NCBI GenBank assembly: GCA_030160035.1
Contig: BSNO01000004.1
Span: 62,001-126,000 of the forward strand
DNA length: 64,000 bases
Source: Rhizobium albus
GTDB taxonomy: Bacteria > Pseudomonadota > Alphaproteobacteria > Rhizobiales > Rhizobiaceae
Reading direction: 5' to 3'
A model generated the notes under the pieces. That model was not told the origin of the DNA. It worked only from the letters and a program-made list of their open reading frames with translations, and searched no databases. Position 1 is the first letter of the stretch; each line of letters starts with the position of its first letter. Positions 41,608-50,845 of the stretch are shown piece after piece. The position numbers and the translations under genes are program-made.

Positions 41608-42222
41608 TTACCGCGCCGCCTCGATCGCCGGCAACAGCTCCGTCAGATAGGTTTCTGGAGAGAACGGGCCGACCTTCTTGTAGAGGATCGTGCCATCGGG
41701 GCCGACCAGATAGCTTTCCGGCACGCCATAAACACCCCAGTCGATCGCGGTGCGTCCGTTGTCGTCCACGCCAACGGCATCATAGGGATTGCCGAGCTCG
41801 CCAAGGAAGCGGATCGCGTTTTCGTTCTGATCCTTGTAGTTGATGCCGACGACCTGGATATCTTCCTGCGCGGCAAGCTCCATCAGGAGCGGATGTTCCT
41901 GCCGGCATGGCACGCACCAGGAAGCCCAGACATTGACGAGGGTCAGCTGCCCATCAAGTGCGGCGTTGCTCAGCGCGGGCACCGGCGCGCCATCGCGCGT
42001 CAGCCCCGCAAGTTCCGGAAGATCGAGCACAGGCGCCGGCTGGCCGACCAGCGCCGATGGAATGACTGAAGCATCGCGGCCGGACAGCAACTGACCGAGG
42101 AAGACCGCCGCCAATGCGCCGAATATAAGCAGCGGCAGCAGCGCGATCAGTCGGGCGCGTGCGTTGCTGCGCTTGGCCGGACCTGCCGCCTCGTCGCGCT
42201 CTCCGATCGGGGTCTCGCTCAT
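41608..42222 (-). CDS. ccmG: Cytochrome c maturation thioredoxin CcmG/DsbE
   Basis: A 204-aa membrane-anchored thiol-disulfide reductase that reduces apocytochrome c in the periplasm. One N-terminal membrane segment (about 24-47) precedes a thioredoxin domain with WASWCVPC and GVPESYLV (cis-Pro). The true start is at 42222, overlapping the ccmD stop by 4 bp; the longer open frame upstream is a shadow of ccmC-ccmD. Confidence 0.94.
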   Translation of the reverse strand: MSETPIGERDEAAGPAKRSNARARLIALLPLLIFGALAAVFLGQLLSGRDASVIPSALVGQPAPVLDLPELAGLTRDGAPVPALSNAALDGQLTLVNVWASWCVPCRQEHPLLMELAAQEDIQVVGINYKDQNENAIRFLGELGNPYDAVGVDDNGRTAIDWGVYGVPESYLVGPDGTILYKKVGPFSPETYLTELLPAIEAAR

Positions 42223-42389
42223 CGCCCGCTCTCGCTGACCCGATCGGAGCGCCTGCGAACGCCTTGCGCCTCGAGCGCCGCCAGTTCGGCGCGCCGACCG
42301 CGATGGTCGAGGATCACCCACGCGATCAGGGCGCCCAGAACGAGGGCAGTGATGGCGTAGGACGCGAAGATGAACCCGAAATACTGCAT
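42219..42389 (-). CDS. ccmD: Haem exporter accessory protein CcmD
   Basis: A 56-aa small membrane protein, below the size many gene finders report. Product starts MQYFGFIFASYAITALVLGA, one membrane helix followed by a basic tail (HRGRRAEL). It sits between ccmC and ccmG, with a 4-bp overlap (ATGA) to ccmG and 9 bp after ccmC. CcmD binds CcmABC and helps release holo-CcmE. Position, length and shape make the call secure. Confidence 0.9.
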   Translation of the reverse strand: MQYFGFIFASYAITALVLGALIAWVILDHRGRRAELAALEAQGVRRRSDRVSESGR

Positions 42390-42398
42390 GATTCCGCC

Positions 42399-43151
42399 TC
42401 AGGCCGCCTGCCGTGCCACTTGGCGGCGCAAGGCCGCCACGCGCCGGCGCCAGATCTCGTTGCGCATCGCCGCGAGATGCAGCGTGAAGAACAGAAGCGT
42501 GAAGGCAACGGCCATCACCAGCAGCGGATAAAGCATCGACGGGTGGATCGTCGGCCCGTCGAGCCGCACGACGCTCGCCGGCTGGTGCAGCGTGTTCCAC
42601 CAGTCGACCGAGAACTTGATGATCGGGATGTTGATGAAACCGACCAGGATCAGGATGGCGGAAAGCCGCGCGGACTTCGTCGGATCGTCCATTGCCCGCT
42701 GCAGGGCGATCAGCCCGAGATACATGAGAAGCAGCACGAAGACCGAAGTCAGCCGCGCGTCCCAGACCCACCAGGTTCCCCACATGGGCTTGCCCCAGAG
42801 CGAGCCGGTGACGAGCGCGAGTACGGTGAAGGCTGCGCCGATCGGAGCGGCCGCGCGCGCTGAAACGTCTGCGAGGGGATGACGCCAGACGAGCGTGCCG
42901 ATCGCGGAAGCCGCCATCACCGTGTAGCACATCATCGCAAGCCAGGCCGAAGGCACATGGATGAACATGATGCGGATGGTCGCGCCCTGCTGATAGTCTT
43001 CAGGGGCCTCAAAGCTCATCCAGAGGCCGATCACGGCAACGAGGAGGGTCAACCCGGCAAGCCATGGCAACAATCGCCCCGCCAAGGCAAGAAACCGGGT
43101 GGGGTTTGCCAGATCGCCGATGCGTCCGATGGATAGGCTCGTGTCGCTCAT
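42399..43151 (-). CDS. ccmC: Haem-presenting membrane protein CcmC
   Basis: A 250-aa membrane protein with six membrane segments that loads haem on CcmE. The haem-binding Trp-rich loop is MWGTWWVWDARLTS, and periplasmic His residues flank it. It lies 47 bp after ccmB in the ccmABCDG unit. ccmE, ccmF and ccmH are not in the window. Confidence 0.95.
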   Translation of the reverse strand: MSDTSLSIGRIGDLANPTRFLALAGRLLPWLAGLTLLVAVIGLWMSFEAPEDYQQGATIRIMFIHVPSAWLAMMCYTVMAASAIGTLVWRHPLADVSARAAAPIGAAFTVLALVTGSLWGKPMWGTWWVWDARLTSVFVLLLMYLGLIALQRAMDDPTKSARLSAILILVGFINIPIIKFSVDWWNTLHQPASVVRLDGPTIHPSMLYPLLVMAVAFTLLFFTLHLAAMRNEIWRRRVAALRRQVARQAA

Positions 43152-43198
43152 TCCTGAAACTCATATCGCGGATCGTGACAGGCGGCAACGCGCCCGGC

Positions 43199-43858
43199 TC
43201 AGTCGGTCGATGCGCGCAATGCCGCAGCGGCGGCAAGCGGCCCCAGCACTGCAAAGAACAATGTGATCGCAGCAAGAATGAGGAAAGGCGGCATGAAAGG
43301 TGCCGGCTCCTCAACCGCCGCATAGATGGCGCTCACCCCGAACACCAGCACCGGCACGGTCAGCGGCAGCACTAGGATCGATACGAGAAGACCTCCGCGT
43401 GGCAGCGATACGGCAACTGCCGCTCCGACCGCGCCGATGAACGTGATCGCCGGGGTGCCGACGGCCAGCGTCAGGGTCGCAGCGCCGATCGCCAGCGGCT
43501 CGACATTCATGAAGAGCGCGAGAAGCGGCGCAGCGAGCACCAGCGGCAGGCCGGTCGCGATCCAGTGCGCGAGACACTTGGCGAAGACCGTGAGGATCAG
43601 CGGATGCTCCTGCATCAGCAGGATATCGAGCGCGCCATCCTCTCGGTCGGCCTGGAACAGCCGATCCAGACCGAGAAGCGAGGCGAGCAGCGCACCGATC
43701 CACAGCATCGCCGGCCCGATGCGGGCGAGAAGGTTGAGATCCGGCCCGACGCCGAAGGGCACGACGGCAATCACAGTGAGGAAGAACAGCACCCCGATGA
43801 GCGCCCCGCCACCGGCACGTATGCCGAGCCGGATGTCGCGCAGGATGAGCGCTCTCAT
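43199..43858 (-). CDS. ccmB: Haem exporter permease CcmB
   Basis: A 219-aa permease with six membrane segments. Typical blocks are RDIRLGIRAGGGALIGVLFF at the N-terminus, DREDGALDILLM, and TPAITFIGAVGAAVAVSLPRGG. It forms the CcmAB ABC complex that releases holo-CcmE. Its ATG overlaps the ccmA stop (ATGA). Confidence 0.93.
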   Translation of the reverse strand: MRALILRDIRLGIRAGGGALIGVLFFLTVIAVVPFGVGPDLNLLARIGPAMLWIGALLASLLGLDRLFQADREDGALDILLMQEHPLILTVFAKCLAHWIATGLPLVLAAPLLALFMNVEPLAIGAATLTLAVGTPAITFIGAVGAAVAVSLPRGGLLVSILVLPLTVPVLVFGVSAIYAAVEEPAPFMPPFLILAAITLFFAVLGPLAAAAALRASTD

Positions 43859-44475
43859 GCGCTCACCGACAGGCCGGGCGTCATGGCAAATTCGCGCTGC
43901 GTCGAGATCGCGAGTGGCTGGTGCGTGGCGATGAGAGCTAGCCCTCCCGTTCGAAGATGGGCCTCCACCATGCCGCCGAATCGCGCTTCCGAAGCAACAT
44001 CCAGTGCAGCGGTCGGTTCATCGAGAATCCAGATCGGCCGGTGCGAGACGAGAAGTCGTGCCATCGCGATCCGGCGCTGCTGACCGGCCGAGAGATATCC
44101 GTAAGGCAACGAGAGAACTGTTGCGAGCCCGACCGCATCTGCCGCCTCTTCGACACCAAGCGCAGGCGCTGCCATGAAGCGTTGCCAGAAGCCCAGATTC
44201 TCGGCCACCGTCAGTTCGCGCTTCATGCCGTTGCGATGGCCAAGATAATGGCAGGCTTCGGCAAGCGTCTCTGCCTCTTGCGGGCCGCCGTCCAACGTCA
44301 CGATTCCCGAATCAGCCTTGAGCAACCCGGCGATGACCTTGAGCAGCGTGGACTTGCCGATGCCGTTCGGACCCGTCACGATCAGCGCTTCGCCCGCCTC
44401 GACTGTCAGCGACAGATCCGCGAAAATCGGCTCACTTCCCCGGCTTGCCGTCAGTCTTTCGGCGATCAGCCGCAT
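43855..44475 (-). CDS. ccmA: Cytochrome c maturation ATP-binding protein CcmA
   Basis: A 206-aa ABC ATPase. Walker A is GPNGIGKST (35-43), the signature is YLSAGQQRR, and Walker B is IWILDEPTAALD. The start at 44475 has AGGGGA about 6 nt upstream; 31 more codons are open above it without support. First gene of the ccm cluster and divergent from acnA. Confidence 0.95.
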   Translation of the reverse strand: MRLIAERLTASRGSEPIFADLSLTVEAGEALIVTGPNGIGKSTLLKVIAGLLKADSGIVTLDGGPQEAETLAEACHYLGHRNGMKRELTVAENLGFWQRFMAAPALGVEEAADAVGLATVLSLPYGYLSAGQQRRIAMARLLVSHRPIWILDEPTAALDVASEARFGGMVEAHLRTGGLALIATHQPLAISTQREFAMTPGLSVSA

Positions 44476-44566
44476 GCTTTTCCCCTGGGCGAAATTGCCC
44501 GTGAGGGCAGCTTGCGGCGTGGCTGCGAAATCCGTCGCATTTTGCCCCGATGCACTGGAACCCTTC

Positions 44567-44581
44567 ATAGAAATTATCTAT
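44567..44581. promoter_or_regulatory. Inverted repeat ATAGA-n5-TCTAT between ccmA and acnA
   Basis: A 5-bp inverted repeat in the 299-bp divergent region between ccmA and acnA, in an A/T-rich patch. It faintly resembles the Irr/ICE motif (TTTAGAA-type). Aconitase and haem genes are iron-controlled in several rhizobia. Nothing else was recognised in this gap. Confidence 0.35.
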
Positions 44582-44774
44582 AAGGCCTGCAACCACGCCA
44601 GCGGTCGGCGTGATCACCATCCTTGCGCCGAACATGATCTGCCGGAAGGCATTCACGATCACGGGCGGACAGCGGAAATGACCGTACCCGCATCCTCACG
44701 CATCCCCTCGCGGGATCAAGCGTATAGGCGTTCGCCCGGCAGCTTCGGCTGATCAGACGAAGACGGGGTTTCAC

Positions 44775-47465
<2,691 letters not shown>

Positions 47466-47522
47466 TACTACCTGAATCCGCTCAAGGCCGTTCACTGCGA
47501 CCTCGAGCTTCGACATCGATGT

Positions 47523-47549
47523 GCGCCCCGGATCAAAAATTCGGGGCGC
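47523..47549 (+). terminator. GC-rich hairpin after acnA
   Basis: An 8-bp perfect stem (GCGCCCCG with CGGGGCGC, 11-nt loop), 57 bp past the acnA stop. No T-tract follows directly; a smaller GTCAC/GTGAC stem with TTTT follows at 47554-47573 and may complete termination. Confidence 0.55.
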
Positions 47550-47673
47550 GCGCGTCACTCGAACGTGACTTTTGCTTGATCTGCGCGGCCTGTAGCGTTT
47601 TTAACGGATGGACAGCGCAAGACGGACCCGCGATCGACAATTTCGGGCCATATGCGCCATGGCGTGCGCCAGA

Positions 47674-48444
47674 ATGGTCAAGTTGATGATGGTCAGATCG
47701 AAGATTGCGCCGGCGCTGCTGCTTCTGTCGCTCGCCGTCTGCCCAACCGCCACCATAGCAGGCGACAAGCCGCTGGGTGTCGTCGAGCTCTTCACAAGCC
47801 AGGGATGCTCCTCCTGCCCGCCGGCAGATGCCGTGCTCGCCGATCTGGCCGAAGAAGGCGACGTGATCGCACTCGCCTATCATGTCGACTACTGGAATTA
47901 TCTCGGCTGGAAGGACACGCTGGCCTCGCCGGAAAACACCGCGCGCCAAAAGGCCTATGCAACGACCTTCGAGCGCAAGAGCGTTTACACTCCCCAGGCC
48001 GTTCTCAATGGCCGCGACCACGTCAATGGCGCCTCGCGCGGGCATATCGACACCACCCTTTCCGCGATGGAACGCGATGGCCGCGGCCTCGTGGTCGATG
48101 TCGACGTCGCCCATGATGATGATGATGATACGCTTGTCATCGATGTCGGCGAGGGCGAAGGAAAAGCCCATGTGGTGCTCGTCGTCTTCGATCGCGAGAC
48201 CACCGTGCCGATAGAGGCCGGCGAAAACGACGGCGCAAGCTACACCTATGTGAACAGCGTACGCGAACTTCAGATCGTCGGTGTCTGGAAGGGCGATGCC
48301 GAGCGCATCTCCTTGCCCGCCATGATGATCGACGACTGGGTCAACCGGAACGGCGCAATCCTGTTGCAAAGGATGGTGAATGGCCGCGCACCGGGCGCGA
48401 TCATCGGTGCAGCGCTCATCGAGCCTTCTGCCGGGACCGATTAA
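47674..48444 (+). CDS. DUF1223 family exported thioredoxin-like protein
   Basis: About 256 aa. A signal peptide (n-region basic, ending TIAG) precedes a DUF1223 domain, a thioredoxin-like fold. The motif ELFTSQGCSSCPPAD carries the Cys-x2-Cys pair, and YHVDYWNYLGWKD and YTPQAVLNGRDH are typical of the family. An acidic run of five Asp follows at about residue 145. The true start is uncertain: in-frame ATGs at 47608, 47674, 47686 and 47689. Function in the family is unknown. Confidence 0.78.
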   Translation: MVKLMMVRSKIAPALLLLSLAVCPTATIAGDKPLGVVELFTSQGCSSCPPADAVLADLAEEGDVIALAYHVDYWNYLGWKDTLASPENTARQKAYATTFERKSVYTPQAVLNGRDHVNGASRGHIDTTLSAMERDGRGLVVDVDVAHDDDDDTLVIDVGEGEGKAHVVLVVFDRETTVPIEAGENDGASYTYVNSVRELQIVGVWKGDAERISLPAMMIDDWVNRNGAILLQRMVNGRAPGAIIGAALIEPSAGTD

Positions 48445-48800
48445 AAGGACGGCTTAGCAAGGGCGGCACAAAAAAAGGCCGCCGAAGCGACCTTTTCCAA
48501 TGCTGCATCAGAGAGTTGGCTCGGCCCAGCGGTTTCGAGGGGCTGGGGGGCTTTGAATTCGAAAGTCACCGGACCGAGCCGTCTGAGGCAACAATCGGAA
48601 TCTCGTCTCCAATTCGGGCATCGGTGCGGCCCAATTGCGGCCAAAACCCGCTCAAGTAACCGTTTCGGTTCACTTGGTAACGCGCACGGTCGCCTTTCGT
48701 GATCGGCCTTTTAACGCTTTCTTTCCCTTGCATTTCCGCAGCCGGCAGGCAAACTGTCACACGGTTGTCATGCCCAAGGTCGGAAATCCCAGGAGACCCG
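48445..48800. other. 356-bp intergenic region before the DUF2794 gene
   Basis: Contains a terminator (48473-48496), and an imperfect inverted repeat at 48653-48676 (CAAGTAACCG / CGGTTCACTTG with one extra base) 125 bp before the DUF2794 start, which could be an operator. No ORF with a plausible start or composition, and no recognised RNA. Confidence 0.5.
48473..48496 (+). terminator. Rho-independent terminator after DUF1223 gene
   Basis: Arms AAAAGGCCGC and GCGACCTTTT (one mismatch) with a CGAA loop, ending in TTTT, 28 bp past the stop codon. The A and T runs on each side would also allow it to act in the other direction. Confidence 0.75.
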
Positions 48801-49172
48801 ATGACGGATCACGTGCCAGAACAGGGCGCAAACATCGTCCATATGACGGATTACAAAAGCGGCGCCGAGCCTCTTCCCGTCACCTTCAATCGCCGCGAAC
48901 TCGATACGATCCTGAGACTCTATGGCCGCATGGTCGCGTCCGGCGAGTGGCGCGATTACGCGCTTGACCATCTTCGCGAGAAGGCTGTCTTCTCGGCATT
49001 TCGGCGCACAAGCGAGGTCCCACTTTACCGGATCGAGAAATGCCCGAAGAATGCCCGTCGACAGGGAGCGTTCAGCGTGGTTGCGGCCAATGGTATGATT
49101 CTGAAGCGCGGCCACGAACTGGAAACCGTGCTGCGCGTGCTCGACAAGAAGCCGAAGCTCGTCGGTATCTAA
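48801..49172 (+). CDS. DUF2794 family protein
   Basis: A 123-aa protein of the alphaproteobacterial DUF2794 family. Recognised from FNRRELDTILRLYGRMVA, EWRDYAL, FRRTSEVPLYRIEK and the C-terminal LRVLDKKPKLV. Soluble, no signal peptide, function unknown. The start at 48801 has AGGAGACC 6 nt upstream. Confidence 0.88.
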   Translation: MTDHVPEQGANIVHMTDYKSGAEPLPVTFNRRELDTILRLYGRMVASGEWRDYALDHLREKAVFSAFRRTSEVPLYRIEKCPKNARRQGAFSVVAANGMILKRGHELETVLRVLDKKPKLVGI

Positions 49173-49193
49173 CCGCCGAGCCCGTCAGATAAC

Positions 49194-49763
49194 TCAGCGA
49201 CCAGCGATGCCGTTCGCCAGCGTGCCCGGATAGCGCGTCAAATCCGCCGGCGTTTCGTTACCCGCGCCCAGTGCCTTCTGCATGATGACGGTGTCCAGCC
49301 ATCGGCCGAATTTGAAACCGGTGCCCGGCATCGTGCCGATCATATCGAAGCCACAGGCACGGTGCACACCGACCGATGCAGGGTGAGCACCACCGATCAC
49401 AGCAACCATCTGCCGGAACCCAAGCGCCTCGGTCCGCGACAGCAGGTCTGCGAGCAGCGCCTTGCCCAAGCCCTGTCCTCGCGCCTCTGGCGAGAGATAG
49501 ATGGAATCCTCAACCAGCCAGGAATAGGCCGGCCGGTCCCGGAAAGCGGATGCATAGGCGTAGCCGATCAGGGCGCCGTCGGCTCCTTCTGCCGCCAGAT
49601 AGGGATATCCCTTGCCCGTGATCGCTGAAAACCGACGTTCCATCTCGAAGCGATCGGGCGCCTCGAGCTCGTAGGTTGCCGTGCCGTTCTCTACATTCTC
49701 CCGATAAATGGCGGTGATTGCGGTAAGATCGGCGGACGTGGCGGGACGGATTGAGAAAGACAT
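49194..49763 (-). CDS. GNAT family N-acetyltransferase
   Basis: A 189-aa acetyltransferase of the phosphinothricin/methionine sulfoximine type. SFSIRPATSADLTAITAIY opens the fold, then EDSIYLSPEARGQGLGKALL binds acetyl-CoA (R/QxxGxG/A), and FDMIGTMPGTGFKFGRWLD is the closing block typical of Pat/MddA proteins. Start at 49763 fits the family; the 86 further codons are part of a terminator and the next gene. Confidence 0.88.
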   Translation of the reverse strand: MSFSIRPATSADLTAITAIYRENVENGTATYELEAPDRFEMERRFSAITGKGYPYLAAEGADGALIGYAYASAFRDRPAYSWLVEDSIYLSPEARGQGLGKALLADLLSRTEALGFRQMVAVIGGAHPASVGVHRACGFDMIGTMPGTGFKFGRWLDTVIMQKALGAGNETPADLTRYPGTLANGIAGR

Positions 49764-49850
49764 GGGGCAAGCACCATCGCGTTCGGTTTCGCTCGCCAGA
49801 TAGCCTAGCTTCAGGTCTGATACCAGCGCGCACGATGACGATCCCGCAAC

Positions 49851-49879
49851 GAAAAAGGGCGACCCGCAGGCCGCCCTTT
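49851..49879 (-). terminator. Rho-independent terminator after the Bax-inhibitor-1 gene
   Basis: Arms AAAGGGCG and CGCCCTTT (8 bp) followed on the minus strand by further T bases (TTTTTC), 24 bp past the stop codon of the gene at 49903. It separates that gene from the acetyltransferase gene. Confidence 0.8.
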
Positions 49880-49902
49880 CGAAACACCTATCCGTGTTCT
49901 GC

Positions 49903-50637
49903 TTATTCGCGGTTGCCCATGAACTGCAGCAGGAACATGAACATGTTGATGAAGTCGAGGTACAGGCGAAGCGCACCCATGATGGCCTTGCGGCCGGCGG
50001 CATCGCTTGAGTCGCCTTCATAGTACATCGTCTTGATTTCCTGCGTATCGTAAGCCGTCAGGCCTGCGAAGATCAGGACACCGATTGCCGAGATCGCGAA
50101 CTGCAGAGCGCTCGAAGCAAGGAAGATGTTCACGACCATGGCGATGATCAGACCGATCAAGCCCATGAACAGGAACGAACCCATGCCTGACAGATCGCGC
50201 TTCGTCGTGTAGCCGTAAAGCGACAGTGCGCCGAACGATGCGGCGGTGATGAAGAATGTCTGTACGATGCTCTGGCCCGTGAAGACCAGGAAGATCGACG
50301 ATAGAGACAGGCCCATGACGGCCGAGTAGATCCAGAACGTGGTCTGCGCCGCACTGACGCTCATGTTCTGAATGCGGAAGCTCAGGAAGAAGACGAGCGC
50401 CAGCGGAGCGAGCATCACGACCCAGCGCAGCGGGCTGGCATACATGAGTTGCGCAAACGCAGGATTGCTCTGTGCCAATGCGAATGTCGCATAGGCAGCA
50501 ACACCCGTGATCGCCAGTCCGAGGGCCATCAGATTGTAGACGCGAAGCATGTAGCTGCGCAGGCCCTGGTCGATCGCAGCTCCGGCCTGCATCCCGGCCG
50601 GGGCCGAGCGGGTCTGGTAGTTACGAAGGTCAGCCAT
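49903..50637 (-). CDS. Bax inhibitor-1/YccA family membrane protein
   Basis: A 244-aa membrane protein with seven membrane segments. Typical blocks are LRSYMLRVYNLMALGLAITG, then SLSSIFLVF and the C-terminal AYDTQEIKTMY, DINMF-like end (LYLDFINMFMFLLQF). The family may act as a pH-sensitive calcium leak channel. The start at 50637 follows AGAGGA. A leader RNA matching the ybhL motif lies immediately upstream. Confidence 0.93.
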   Translation of the reverse strand: MADLRNYQTRSAPAGMQAGAAIDQGLRSYMLRVYNLMALGLAITGVAAYATFALAQSNPAFAQLMYASPLRWVVMLAPLALVFFLSFRIQNMSVSAAQTTFWIYSAVMGLSLSSIFLVFTGQSIVQTFFITAASFGALSLYGYTTKRDLSGMGSFLFMGLIGLIIAMVVNIFLASSALQFAISAIGVLIFAGLTAYDTQEIKTMYYEGDSSDAAGRKAIMGALRLYLDFINMFMFLLQFMGNRE

Positions 50638-50649
50638 AGTTTCCTCTTT

Positions 50650-50720
50650 CAAAGCCCCGGAAGTGAAACGGTGTCGGGTCGTGTCATCGACCAACCCAGG
50701 CGCCGCTGCGGGGCTCCAGC
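50650..50720 (-). ncRNA. ybhL-type leader RNA
   Basis: Upstream of the Bax-inhibitor-1 (ybhL) gene on the minus strand. A closing 7-bp stem (50709-50715 with 50653-50659; AGCCCCG with CGGGGCT) encloses a 5-bp hairpin (50688-50692 with 50677-50681, 6-nt loop) and a GC-rich single-stranded part. The layout and the sequence GAGCCCCGCAGCGGCG recall the alphaproteobacterial ybhL RNA motif, found before such genes. The ligand, if any, is unknown. Confidence 0.65.
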
Positions 50721-50845
50721 ATGCCTGTGGATAATATGAGGATTAGCTGAGCCAAGAGCAAGACCCTCGGCTCTAGGCAGAACGCCGATTCCCGCCGCGG
50801 AAACGCTAACATCCTGCGCCCAATAGTCGCGCAGTATATCGAACG

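Noticed and set aside
42223-42930. The upstream part of the long ccmG open frame, as a ccmG fusion
   Set aside because: It is a shadow of ccmC and ccmD in another frame; ccmG starts at 42222.
48441-48644. 67-codon minus-strand frame past the DUF1223 gene
   Set aside because: It runs through a terminator hairpin and has no homology or start-site support.
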